Shown piece by piece: positions 6,175-13,938 of a stretch of DNA of 26,006 bases (positions are counted from its first letter, which is position 1; every line of letters starts with the position of its first letter). Origin of the DNA: UBA2227 sp036677505. GTDB lineage: Bacteria > Bacillota_I > Bacilli_A > Erysipelotrichales > Erysipelotrichaceae. The notes below the pieces were generated by a model, which was given only the letters and a program-made list of their open reading frames with translations, did no database searches and was not told the DNA's origin. A program made the translations under genes and the position numbers. Location of the stretch: positions 1 through 26,006 of the forward strand of contig JAVBWK010000005.1 in NCBI GenBank assembly GCA_036677505.1, given 5' to 3'.

Positions 6175-7677
6175 TTGAATGTAATAAAGACAAAATTGAA
6201 TGAAGTGATATTTTCAGTGTTACCCATCGTCATCCTTGTTCTGATTCTCAATTTTACGGTGGTTCCATTGGGAGCGGTTCTGATCTCTCGATTCTTGATT
6301 GGATCTCTCTTAGTAACATTGGGATTGACGGTTTTCTTGTTTGGGGTTGATCTGGGCATTACACCTCTGGGAGGGTTGACCGGTAAATATCTGACCTCAA
6401 CCAATAAATTGTGGCTGGTACTTCTAGCCGGTATCATCATGGGATTTTTTATATCACTGGCAGAACCCGGATTGCTTGTATTGGCCAATCAGGTTGAAGC
6501 CGTAACCTCGGGACAGATAACAAGTATCTTCGTGCTGATCATTGTCTCCATCGGTCTGGCCGTGTTGCTTTCCTTTGGTTTTCTGCGCATACTCTATAAT
6601 GTACCGTTGTATAAAGTTCTGTTGGGTTTATACCTGATTATCTTCGTTTTAGCGCTCTTTACCTCCCGGGTGTTTCTCGCCATAGCTTTTGACGCTTCCG
6701 GATCAACGACCGGTATCCTTGCGGTACCCTTTATCTTGGCCTTATCGGTAGGTATTTCCAGAATGAAAAAGGACAGCAAAGCCTCTGAAAAAGACAGTTT
6801 CGGTTTGATAGCCATTGCTTCTTCCGGAACGATCATTTCAGTCATGCTGGTCAGTCTTTTTATCAAAACCAGTGAATTTACAGCCAGTCTTGACCCATCT
6901 GAAATAGTCAGTGATGGAGTTCTGACACCCTTCTTCAACATTATTTTGGAATATTTGTTTGAAAGCGCTATGGCCATTTTGCCTTTGATGGGCATCTTCT
7001 GGTTTGTACAGAAAAAATTGGGCTCTTTAAGCAAGCGACAGCGAAGAAGGCTGATAACAGGGATATTTTATTCTTTTTTGGGTCTTTTCATCTTCTTTGT
7101 CGGCATCAACGGCGGATTTATGGAAGTTGCTTCCACCATCGGAAATCAACTGGCATCCAAACCGAATCCGACGCTGATCATAATCTTTTCGTTTATTTTA
7201 GGTGTGGTAACAATCATTGCTGAACCGGCTGTCAACGTTTTGACTCATCAGATCGAAGATGTCACCAGCGGATATGTTAAGAGGAAGATCGTGCTGATTG
7301 CCTTAGCCCTGGGCGTTGGATTGGCAATCGTATTGTCCGTCATTCGGATCCTGATCCCGCAAGTGCAACTATGGCATTATTTACTGCCTGGCTATCTGAT
7401 CAGCTTGAGCCTGATGTTCTTTATTCCGAAATTGTTTGTCGGTATCGCTTTTGACGCCGGCGGAGTTGCAACCGGACCCATCACGGCAACCTTTATTCTG
7501 GCATTTATTCAGGGTGCTGCCAATGCGTTTGAAAGTGCGGATTTGCTTATTGATGGTTTCGGAATGATTGCCATTGTCGCAATGATGCCGATCATTACGC
7601 TGGAAATCTTAGGATTGTTTTACCGACTGAACACACTTGCATTGGAAAGGAATCATAAAAATGAGCAAAAATCTTGA
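6175..7677 (+). CDS. Two-repeat DUF1538 membrane protein
   Basis: A 500-residue polytopic membrane protein made of two DUF1538 repeats in the same order. Repeat 1 has GVDLGITPLGG (57-67), AEP...QVEAVTSG (96-113) and IAFDASGSTTG (170-180); repeat 2 has GINGGFMEV (310-318), AEP...QIEDVTSG (349-366) and IAFDAGGVATG (424-434). The offset is about 253 residues, pointing to an internal duplication. The AEP/VTSG and AFDA-G-TG motifs lie between hydrophobic segments, as in transporters or channels with broken helices, but the substrate of DUF1538 proteins is unknown. The start is a TTG at 6175, 5 bp behind GAGGAGGGG (6161-6169); no ATG is near. Its last 17 bases overlap the PII-domain gene, implying translational coupling. 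Confidence 0.85.
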   Translation: MNVIKTKLNEVIFSVLPIVILVLILNFTVVPLGAVLISRFLIGSLLVTLGLTVFLFGVDLGITPLGGLTGKYLTSTNKLWLVLLAGIIMGFFISLAEPGLLVLANQVEAVTSGQITSIFVLIIVSIGLAVLLSFGFLRILYNVPLYKVLLGLYLIIFVLALFTSRVFLAIAFDASGSTTGILAVPFILALSVGISRMKKDSKASEKDSFGLIAIASSGTIISVMLVSLFIKTSEFTASLDPSEIVSDGVLTPFFNIILEYLFESAMAILPLMGIFWFVQKKLGSLSKRQRRRLITGIFYSFLGLFIFFVGINGGFMEVASTIGNQLASKPNPTLIIIFSFILGVVTIIAEPAVNVLTHQIEDVTSGYVKRKIVLIALALGVGLAIVLSVIRILIPQVQLWHYLLPGYLISLSLMFFIPKLFVGIAFDAGGVATGPITATFILAFIQGAANAFESADLLIDGFGMIAIVAMMPIITLEILGLFYRLNTLALERNHKNEQKS

Positions 7678-8329
7678 ATATACATCATTCACCATGATTT
7701 ATGTCATTGTAAATTGCGGGATAGGCAGTCGTGTGCTACAAAAGGCCAAGGAATTTGGTATCAAGGGTGGAACCGTATTTCTGGGATCCGGAACGGTGGC
7801 GGATACATTGCTTAACTTCCTTGCTTTGGATGATATCCGAAAGGAAATCATCATGTTGGGTGCGGATAGTGAGTTGGCGTACAAGGCAGTGGAAGCTTTA
7901 GACAAGGAGTTCAAATTTAAAAAACCCAATCATGGCATAGCCTTTACCATCGGTACATGCGGTTTCATCGGAACAAGAAATATGATATGTGAAAGTATTG
8001 AAAAAGGAAGAGGTGAGAGTAATCCTATGTATCAACTCATTACGACGATAGTGAATTTAGGGAAGGCCGAAAAGGTCGTCGAAGCAGCCAACGAAGGTGG
8101 TGCAAAGGGCGGTACGATCATTCATGCCCGAGGATCCGGAGTCAATGAAACAACGCGCTTGTTTCACATGGATGTCGAACCGGAAAAGGAAGTGGTGCTG
8201 ATTATCTGTAAAGTGCATGAGACTGATTCGATTATTTCTTCCATCAAGATGAAACTGGACATCGATAAGCCGGGCAACGGCATCATTTTTGTCCAGGATG
8301 TCCATGCGGCTTACGGCATTTTTGAATAG
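7661..8329 (+). CDS. Tandem PII-domain regulatory protein
   Basis: A 222-residue soluble protein with two PII-like (GlnB/GlnK-fold) domains. Domain 1 covers about residues 12-105 (YVIVNCGIGSRVLQKAKEFG, KGGTVFLGSGT, EIIMLGAD, KPNHGIAF) and domain 2 about 125-222 (LITTIVNLGKAEKVVEAANE, AKGGTIIHARGSG, EVVLIICK, KPGNGIIFVQDV). The matching GGT...G, E-V/I-L and KP-GI-F elements show a duplication. PII proteins bind ATP/ADP and a metabolite and dock onto transporters through a T-loop. No canonical uridylylation Tyr region is obvious, so ligand and T-loop chemistry probably differ from GlnB. The ATG at 7661 lies behind AAAGG (7646-7650), inside the end of the DUF1538 gene. The coupling suggests that it gates or senses for that membrane protein; this is inference. 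Confidence 0.8.
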   Translation: MSKNLEYTSFTMIYVIVNCGIGSRVLQKAKEFGIKGGTVFLGSGTVADTLLNFLALDDIRKEIIMLGADSELAYKAVEALDKEFKFKKPNHGIAFTIGTCGFIGTRNMICESIEKGRGESNPMYQLITTIVNLGKAEKVVEAANEGGAKGGTIIHARGSGVNETTRLFHMDVEPEKEVVLIICKVHETDSIISSIKMKLDIDKPGNGIIFVQDVHAAYGIFE

Positions 8330-8353
8330 TAAATAGAATCAATGAGGTAACTT

Positions 8354-9229
8354 GTGGCAAGTATCGAAAGTAAAATCATGGTGTTTATCCTTTGGCGAAT
8401 GAATATGAAACGATCGATCGACCGATATTTTAAGAAAGCCCGATTTGATCAAGAGAAGTCTTTTACGCCATCAAAGAGAATCAGGTCTGAAGTGTTTGTC
8501 GAAACAGTGAAAACTCTGGGACGGGATGTCATTACGATGCGACCGAAAGCCACAGAAAGCAAAACCAAAGTGCTTTACTTTCATGGCGGAGCCTACATAT
8601 TCGGAATCAAGAATTTCCATGTTAACTTTGCGAAGCAGCTGATTCAATCCACCGGTGCTACGGTCATCATGCCGGACTACCCCCTGGCACCTGACCATTG
8701 CGCGGCGGATGTTTATGCTATGGCTGAAACACTTTATCAGAAATTGTGTGATGATAAAGAAACGGATCAGATTTTTCTGATGGGTGACTCCTCTGGCGGA
8801 GGGATCGCTTTGGGATTGGCACAACATTTACGAGAAATCGGGATCAGACAACCTGATAAAATCATCTTGCTCTCACCTTGGCTGGATGTGACCATGAGCA
8901 ATCCCGAGATACTGGTTGTGGACAGAGATGATCCAATACTGGGAATCGATGGTCTGATCATGGCCGGATCGGCTTATGCCCGAGATTGGGATCGCAAAGA
9001 TCCGCGCGTCAGCCCGATATACGGAGATATGCACGGATTGGCAGACATTCAACTGTTTATCAGCACTCACGATTTGCTATATCCCGATGCTAAGAAGTTT
9101 AGAGATATCATGCAACAACAAAGCATACCCATGGAATATCACGAATATCCGGGATTGTTTCATGACTGGATGCTTTTCCACATCCCTGAAAGCAGAGATG
9201 TGTACAATCATATAAGCAAAGCTGGCTAA
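8354..9229 (+). CDS. HSL-family alpha/beta hydrolase (esterase)
   Basis: A 291-residue hydrolase of the hormone-sensitive-lipase (family IV) type. It has the oxyanion-hole motif HGGAY (residues 77-81; usual form HGGG), the nucleophile elbow GDSSGGG with Ser146, an Asp240 (STHDLLYPDA) and His270 (FHDW), completing the triad. It should hydrolyse short-chain carboxyl esters or similar bonds in the cytoplasm; no clean signal peptide is present, though the N-terminus (KIMVFILWRM) is hydrophobic and could contact the membrane. The start is GTG at 8354 behind GAGGTAA. It lies 24 bp after the PII gene in the same run. A second hydrolase of similar type is at 18053. Confidence 0.85.
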   Translation: MASIESKIMVFILWRMNMKRSIDRYFKKARFDQEKSFTPSKRIRSEVFVETVKTLGRDVITMRPKATESKTKVLYFHGGAYIFGIKNFHVNFAKQLIQSTGATVIMPDYPLAPDHCAADVYAMAETLYQKLCDDKETDQIFLMGDSSGGGIALGLAQHLREIGIRQPDKIILLSPWLDVTMSNPEILVVDRDDPILGIDGLIMAGSAYARDWDRKDPRVSPIYGDMHGLADIQLFISTHDLLYPDAKKFRDIMQQQSIPMEYHEYPGLFHDWMLFHIPESRDVYNHISKAG

Positions 9230-9257
9230 ACGAGCGCGAAGTGCAAGGGGGTATCCC

Positions 9258-9674
9258 ATGGAAGGTATGCGCGCAGAATTTATCGCTCCCTGCGGAATGA
9301 ACTGCAGGTTATGCATCGGATTTCAACGGGACAAAAACAAATGTCTCGGATGCAGATATGAAGATGCTATCATTTATGTGACCAAAGAAAGCCGGCATTG
9401 CGTAATCAAAAGCTGTCAGAAAAAGAGTGCTGACGGATACTGTTTTGAATGCGACTCATTTCCGTGTCGCCGACTCAAAAATCTCGACAAGCGTTATCGC
9501 ACAAAATATCATATGAGCATGCTCGAGAACTTAGAATATATCAGTCAATATGGAATCGATTCTTTTCTGAACCTTGAACAACAGCGCTGGGTTTGTCCTG
9601 GGTGTCATGAGATCATCAGTGTTCACCGATTGAATTGTCTGTCTTGCGGAATAAAAATATTTGACTCGCAATGA
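9258..9674 (+). CDS. DUF3795 cysteine-rich protein
   Basis: A 138-residue cysteine-rich protein starting with the DUF3795 signature APCGMNCRLCIGF (Cys12, Cys16, Cys19), followed by KCLGCR (Cys29, Cys32), HCVIKSC (Cys48, Cys53) and YCFECDSFPC (Cys62, Cys65, Cys70). A second CxxC pair (VCPGC, Cys113/116) and LNCLSCG (Cys127/130) form an additional zinc-ribbon-like tail. The cysteine groups suggest metal binding, either zinc or an Fe-S cluster; the biological role of DUF3795 is unknown. The ATG at 9258 follows AAGGGGG at 9245-9251. It is the fourth gene of the long colinear run, 28 bp behind the esterase. Confidence 0.82.
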   Translation: MEGMRAEFIAPCGMNCRLCIGFQRDKNKCLGCRYEDAIIYVTKESRHCVIKSCQKKSADGYCFECDSFPCRRLKNLDKRYRTKYHMSMLENLEYISQYGIDSFLNLEQQRWVCPGCHEIISVHRLNCLSCGIKIFDSQ

Positions 9675-9689
9675 GTAAAGGAGCTCAAC

Positions 9690-10061
9690 ATGAATTTAGG
9701 TGCTTTCTCAATCAGTCTGACTGTAAAAGACATTCATGCATCATCTCAGTTTTATACATCCTTAGGATTTCAATCGATTTCAGGTGACATCGCGCAAAAA
9801 TGGATCATCCTGAAAAACGGAGAGTGTGTCATTGGACTGTTTGAAGGCATGTTTGACAAGAATATGCTGACTTTCAATCCGGGATGGGATCAGTCCGGTC
9901 ATAACACGGATAGTTTCGATGATATACGAGAACTCTACAAGAAGTTTATTTCCATTGGTCTCGATGTCTCATCATCATCGGATATGGATACTTCCGGACC
10001 GGCCTATTTTACTCTTTTTGACCCCGATGGAAATCCTATTCTGTTTGATCAGCACCGCTAG
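9690..10061 (+). CDS. VOC/glyoxalase-fold protein
   Basis: A 123-residue vicinal-oxygen-chelate-fold protein with two beta-alpha-beta-beta-beta halves. The first half begins AFSISLTVKDIHASSQFYTSLGF (typical VKD...FY..LGF pattern, residues 5-27), and the second ends in AYFTLFDPDGNPILFDQH (residues 105-122), the usual FxDPDGN motif. VOC proteins act as metal-dependent lyases, dioxygenases, isomerases or resistance binding proteins; substrate is undetermined. The ATG follows AAGGAG at 9677-9682. It sits 15 bp after the DUF3795 gene and 12 bp before a GNAT gene, so it is co-transcribed with them. Confidence 0.82.
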   Translation: MNLGAFSISLTVKDIHASSQFYTSLGFQSISGDIAQKWIILKNGECVIGLFEGMFDKNMLTFNPGWDQSGHNTDSFDDIRELYKKFISIGLDVSSSSDMDTSGPAYFTLFDPDGNPILFDQHR

Positions 10062-10073
10062 AAGGTAATTACC

Positions 10074-10466
10074 ATGCACATCAAAAACTACTCAAAAGAA
10101 TATCAGAAATCGGTCATGGATTTGATTGAAGAAGAAGGGGAAGACTGGCGCTGCTATTGGGCAGAAGATCAACGGGATAAATATCAAAGAGCACTAGAAA
10201 ACTCCATTACCTATGTTGCTTTTGAAGAAGATGAAGCGTGCGGTTATGTTCGGGCACTCGATGATATGGGATTTTACATCTATATCTGTGATTTACTTGT
10301 CTCAAAACGCCATCGCGGTAATAGCATCGGCCGACATCTGATGGAACAGTTTGTCCGTGATTATCCCGGTCAGACCGTGTATGTGATGTCGGATGTCGAT
10401 GAATATTATCAGTCATTGGGATATCCGATCATCGGATCAGTCTTGAAAATTATCATCGGAGGATAA
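10074..10466 (+). CDS. GNAT-family N-acetyltransferase
   Basis: A 130-residue compact GNAT protein. Typical elements are the N-terminal IKNYSKEYQKSVMDLIEEEG, the central strand AFEEDEACGYVRALDD, and the acetyl-CoA pyrophosphate-binding stretch LLVSKRHRGNSIGRHLMEQF (residues 92-111; R-x-x-G-x-G/S pattern). The C-terminal region YYQSLGYPIIGSVLKI corresponds to the Y..LGF motif. It is shorter than most GNATs but covers the whole core. The stop codon region overlaps the GGAGG ribosome binding site of the next gene, so the two are tightly coupled. Substrate unknown. Confidence 0.8.
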   Translation: MHIKNYSKEYQKSVMDLIEEEGEDWRCYWAEDQRDKYQRALENSITYVAFEEDEACGYVRALDDMGFYIYICDLLVSKRHRGNSIGRHLMEQFVRDYPGQTVYVMSDVDEYYQSLGYPIIGSVLKIIIGG

Positions 10467-10470
10467 GGAT

Positions 10471-11205
10471 GTGAAAACACTCATCGGAAAAGGTAAAACC
10501 AGCGAAGTATATGTTGAAAACGATCTGGCATATAAGCATTATGATGAAGAACGTCCGATTTCTTATATTGAAGAAGAACTGAGAATCAATCGGGTCATAT
10601 CGACCTTAACAAAGTTGCCCATGAGTCCGTTATTGCCGACGTCCGATCCTTATATTGTTCAAATGAAGTACTTGGGGAACGAAACGATGACCCATCGGAT
10701 GCTCGACCGACAACCCAATGTCATCGAGGACCTGATCAATTTACAACTCTCTGTATTCGAATACAATGAGCTGCCTTTGCTCAATATTCACGAGCGATAT
10801 CAGCATCGGATAAGCTCAAGCACAAAATTATCCGATCAAGAGAAGTTATCTGCACTGAGCATTCTTAACGATCTTCCGTTTCAATCGACACTGGCACACA
10901 TGGACTTTCACCCCAGCAACATCTTGTTTTACGAAAATAAGTATTGGATCATTGACTGGGTAAACGCCGGATTAGCCAATCCGCTGCTCTGTGTTGCCCG
11001 CACGTACATCCTGCTTCATTACCATGCTTTTCGCCGCAGTCAGAAATACCTGACAGTCCTTTCGAAACGCACCGGATGGACCAAAGAAATGATTCGAAAA
11101 GTGGCTGTCATTCAGGCTGCTGATCGGATCATGGAAAGTGATGATGCTCAAGAGATCATATTTATGAGAAACTATATTCAAGAGGTGATTTCATATGAGA
11201 GATGA
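10471..11205 (+). CDS. APH/choline-kinase-fold phosphotransferase
   Basis: A 244-residue kinase of the APH/choline-kinase-like fold. It has a glycine-rich loop (GKGKTSEVY, residues 6-14), ATP-site Lys22 (AYKHY), a Glu cluster at 34-36, the catalytic loop HMDFHPSNILF with Asp145 and Asn150, and the metal-binding IIDWVNAG with Asp162. HMD replaces the HGD of classical APHs, as seen in several non-antibiotic members, so the substrate may be a cellular metabolite. The start is GTG at 10471, 4 bp after the previous stop, behind GGAGG at 10458-10462. Its 3' end overlaps the ANT(6)-DUF2087 gene by 11 bp. The pairing of a phosphotransferase with an adenylyltransferase resembles resistance gene clusters, but antibiotic activity is not proven. 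Confidence 0.78.
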   Translation: MKTLIGKGKTSEVYVENDLAYKHYDEERPISYIEEELRINRVISTLTKLPMSPLLPTSDPYIVQMKYLGNETMTHRMLDRQPNVIEDLINLQLSVFEYNELPLLNIHERYQHRISSSTKLSDQEKLSALSILNDLPFQSTLAHMDFHPSNILFYENKYWIIDWVNAGLANPLLCVARTYILLHYHAFRRSQKYLTVLSKRTGWTKEMIRKVAVIQAADRIMESDDAQEIIFMRNYIQEVISYER

Positions 11206-12337
11206 ACAACATATGACAAATCTGATCCTTGATGTTGCTCAAAACGATCCAAGAATCAAAGCTGTGCTTTTGAACGGTTCACGGGCCAATCCGTCGGTTG
11301 AGGAAGATATGTATCAGGATTTTGATATTGTCTATGTCGTTGATGAGATCGAGTCATGGCTGAAGGATGACCGTTGGATCGATGTTTTCGGTCCAAGAGT
11401 GATGCTTCAGATGCCCGAGCGCATGCGAAATCCGGAAAACCGGGGAAATTTTACCTATCTGATGTTATTCACGGATGGAAACCGCATCGATCTGACTTTG
11501 GTGCCCAAACGAAACATTAACATCCTGCTTCAGGATAAACTGACCATCGTTCTGCTGGATAAGGAGAACCTTTTTACCGATGTGTCTGAACCTTCGGACA
11601 AAGAGTTTCACATACAGCCGCCCTCACTGCTGGAATATACCTCTTGCTGTAATAATTTTTTATGGTGCTTACAGAATGTGGCCAAGGGGATCGCTAGAGA
11701 TCAGTGGCCCTATGCCATCGGTATGTTTGACGGTATCATCCGCGAAGAACTCAATCAAATGCTCGACTGGACGGTAGGCGTTCTTACTGACTTTAGCGTA
11801 TCCTCAGGAAAACTGGGGAAATACTATCAGAAGTATTTGCCCGAAGATGTGTATCACATGTTTCTACAGACGTATGATACCAAAGATGCGGATCATCTTT
11901 GGAATGCCATGCTCAATGCGATTGCCTGTTTTTATAAAGCTGCAGATCTGGTCAGATCACACATGGATTACCCGTATCCGCATCAGGATCATCAGAACAT
12001 GAAAAACTATCTGATCCGATTCAGAAACAGTTTAAAACTGAAAAAAAACCATAACCATCCAGATGATATCAAAAATTATCTCGACAGTGAAAACAGGGTG
12101 AGACAGTGGCCGTCCAAACGTCAAAACAAAGAGAAAATCTGTGAGTATCTGTCAACGAAATTTATTGCAGATGTGATGTATTCGGAAAAAGAGGTCAACG
12201 AAATTCTCAATCAATGGCATACTTTCAGCGATTACTTTATCTTAAGAAGAGAACTGATTGACAGAGGATGGCTCAAACGTCATCGCGACGGAAGTGCCTA
12301 CTGGCTCAATGCTGATAAACACAGGATTAACGATTGA
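11195..12337 (+). CDS. ANT(6)-like nucleotidyltransferase fused to DUF2087
   Basis: A 380-residue two-domain protein. Residues 1 to about 285 match aminoglycoside 6-adenylyltransferases (AadE/ANT(6)): NGSRANPS (27-34), the catalytic pair Asp42/Asp44 in QDFDIVYVV, GNRIDLTLVP with the third carboxylate Asp99, and the helical C-terminal part with GMFDGIIREELNQMLDW. Residues about 291-370 are a DUF2087 domain: QWPSKRQNKEKICEYLS, YSEKEVNEIL, WHTFSDYFILRRELIDRG and RDGSAYW. ANT(6) enzymes add AMP to the 6-OH of streptomycin. DUF2087 is a winged-helix-like domain found in small proteins or fused to HTH or other domains. The ATG at 11195 follows AGAGGTGA, and an in-frame ATG at 11213 is an alternative. 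The stop overlaps the start of the next gene. Confidence 0.85.
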   Translation: MRDEQHMTNLILDVAQNDPRIKAVLLNGSRANPSVEEDMYQDFDIVYVVDEIESWLKDDRWIDVFGPRVMLQMPERMRNPENRGNFTYLMLFTDGNRIDLTLVPKRNINILLQDKLTIVLLDKENLFTDVSEPSDKEFHIQPPSLLEYTSCCNNFLWCLQNVAKGIARDQWPYAIGMFDGIIREELNQMLDWTVGVLTDFSVSSGKLGKYYQKYLPEDVYHMFLQTYDTKDADHLWNAMLNAIACFYKAADLVRSHMDYPYPHQDHQNMKNYLIRFRNSLKLKKNHNHPDDIKNYLDSENRVRQWPSKRQNKEKICEYLSTKFIADVMYSEKEVNEILNQWHTFSDYFILRRELIDRGWLKRHRDGSAYWLNADKHRIND

Positions 12338-12690
12338 TGAAAGCTCTTCGTGATAAAATTGCTTCGATTAAACGAACATTACCCGCACTGTACCTGACCT
12401 TTCTTCATAAAGACACACCGTGGTATGCCAAAGCGGTTGTACTCTTTGCGGTGGTATATGCGATATCACCGATCGATCTGATCCCGGATGTCATTCCGAT
12501 TCTCGGCTATCTCGATGATCTGCTCATCCTTCCGATACTCATTGCACTGGCAGTCCATTGGATTCCAAAAGATGTCATGGAAGAATGTCTGAAAGAATCC
12601 GAAAACTTCGTATTGCCTAAGGGAAGATGGTATCATGCCATCCCGATTCTGATGGTTTGGGGGATAATTATGATTTGGATCCTCGGGTAG
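12337..12690 (+). CDS. DUF1232 (YkvA-like) membrane protein
   Basis: A 117-residue protein with a DUF1232 core: TPWYAKAVVLFAVVYAISP at about residues 26-44 followed by the hallmark SPIDLIPDVIPILGYLDDL and a second hydrophobic helix (LLILPILIALAVHWIP). A further C-terminal membrane helix (AIPILMVWGIIMIWIL) closes the protein. YkvA-family proteins are widespread and of unknown function. The ATG at 12337 overlaps the TGA of the upstream fusion gene (TGATG), which indicates translational coupling; a TTG one codon earlier is possible but less likely. Confidence 0.87.
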   Translation: MKALRDKIASIKRTLPALYLTFLHKDTPWYAKAVVLFAVVYAISPIDLIPDVIPILGYLDDLLILPILIALAVHWIPKDVMEECLKESENFVLPKGRWYHAIPILMVWGIIMIWILG

Positions 12691-12715
12691 ATCCGATAGA
12701 AAGCAGAGGAATACA

Positions 12716-13387
12716 ATGGATGAGAAACTGAATGATCTGCTCAGTGAAATCGATCAATCTCTGAACGCACTAAAATCTGAAAAAAGATTGATTACCGGTG
12801 AAGTCCGAAACATATCCGCGAAATATTTTAAACGGTTACCCAAAGATAAAGAGTCGGTATTTGCGATGTGCGAACAGCTCTTACAGAGCAGACGATGGGA
12901 TATGACGATCATTGCCTATGACTGGGCCTACCGGATGCGTCACACCGTTGATGAAACAACTTTCGAAATATTCGAACACTGGCTGAAAAGCTATATTTCA
13001 GACTGGTGGGATTGTGATGATTTCTGCACGCATGCCTTTGGCGAACTGATGATCCGCTTTCCTCACCTGATGCCCAACATATTCCCTTGGTGCAACCATG
13101 AGAACTTTGCGGTCCGTCGGGCTGCCGCAGTTGTTATGATCTTACCGATCAGAAAGAAGTCAAAACTTACAGTAGACCCTTTGGATGTAGCCAGTCAGCT
13201 GATGACTGACCCGCATGATCTGGTACAAAAGGGATATGGCTGGATGTTGAAGGTGCTGTCACAATCTGAACCGGATAAAGTCATTGATTACCTTAAGAAA
13301 CATCCGCAGATGCCAAGAACAGCCTTTCGCTATGCTCTGGAAAAGCTGGATCAAAAAACCAAATATGACTTAATGAATCGGATGTAA
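12716..13387 (+). CDS. AlkD-like DNA alkylation repair protein
   Basis: A 223-residue all-helical protein of the AlkD/AlkC-like HEAT-repeat DNA glycosylase family. Family-like features are the N-terminal helical region, AYDWAYRMR (67-75), SDWWDCDDFCTHAFGELM (95-112) carrying the Trp/Asp pair expected in the active-site cleft, AVRRAAAVV (132-140) with the conserved Arg, LVQKGYGWMLKVL (169-181) and the terminal MPRTAFRYALEKL (199-211). AlkD enzymes excise cationic N3- and N7-alkylpurines without base flipping. Length is typical. It may instead be one of the AlkD homologues with reduced or unknown activity. The ATG follows GCAGAGGAA, 25 bp after the DUF1232 gene. Confidence 0.82.
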   Translation: MDEKLNDLLSEIDQSLNALKSEKRLITGEVRNISAKYFKRLPKDKESVFAMCEQLLQSRRWDMTIIAYDWAYRMRHTVDETTFEIFEHWLKSYISDWWDCDDFCTHAFGELMIRFPHLMPNIFPWCNHENFAVRRAAAVVMILPIRKKSKLTVDPLDVASQLMTDPHDLVQKGYGWMLKVLSQSEPDKVIDYLKKHPQMPRTAFRYALEKLDQKTKYDLMNRM

Positions 13388-13416
13388 TCAACATCAACAA
13401 AGTGAGGGAACCGAAC

Positions 13417-13905
13417 ATGAAACCACTGATCATTTATTATTCTTTTGAAGGCAATACCGAGTTTATTGCCAATATCTTACGAGAGACGCTGAAAGCCGAT
13501 GTCTTTCGCATTCATCCCACCAAAGATCTGACCTCGACCGGATTCAGTAAGTATGTGTGGGGCGGCGGTCAGGTCGTCATGAAGATCAAACCCAAACTTG
13601 AACCAGTCACGGTAAACTTTGATGATTATGATACGATCTTCTTAGGATCACCGATTTGGGCAGGAACATTTACACCGCCGATAAAGACTTTGTTGGACGA
13701 CGGTTATTTCCGAGGAAAAGACGTGTACTTTTTTTACACTCATCAGGGCGGAGCAGAGAATGCCCACAAAAGAGCGGATATTGCTATATTAAAACATAAT
13801 CGATTAGTTACAAGTGAGGGATTTTTGGATGTACTTAAAAATCCGAATGAGAACCGTCAGAAAGCCATAAACTGGGCAAGAAAGTGTTTAGTTGAAATAA
13901 AATAA
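13417..13905 (+). CDS. Flavodoxin-like protein
   Basis: A 162-residue flavodoxin-fold protein. The FMN phosphate loop YYSFEGNTEFIA (residues 7-18; S-x-x-x-N-T pattern) follows the first beta strand, and the second FMN loop is seen in FLGSPIWAGTFTPPIKTLL at about 74-92, with a third at FFYTHQGGAENA near 107-118. This long-loop variant is common among flavodoxin-like proteins of Clostridia and relatives acting as electron carriers or FMN reductases. The ATG at 13417 follows GTGAGGGA at 13402-13409. It is the last gene of the run; a strong bidirectional terminator begins directly after its stop codon. Confidence 0.86.
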   Translation: MKPLIIYYSFEGNTEFIANILRETLKADVFRIHPTKDLTSTGFSKYVWGGGQVVMKIKPKLEPVTVNFDDYDTIFLGSPIWAGTFTPPIKTLLDDGYFRGKDVYFFYTHQGGAENAHKRADIAILKHNRLVTSEGFLDVLKNPNENRQKAINWARKCLVEIK

Positions 13906-13938
13906 AAAAATGCAACGGCCTATGGCTGTTGTATTTTT
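13906..13938. terminator. Bidirectional terminator between convergent genes
   Basis: The stem TGCAACGGCC / GGCTGTTGTA (13911-13920 and 13924-13933, two G-U-type pairs) has a 3-nt loop, an A run on the left and TTTTT on the right. It can end both the plus-strand flavodoxin unit and the minus-strand symporter gene, whose coding end overlaps it. Confidence 0.85.
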
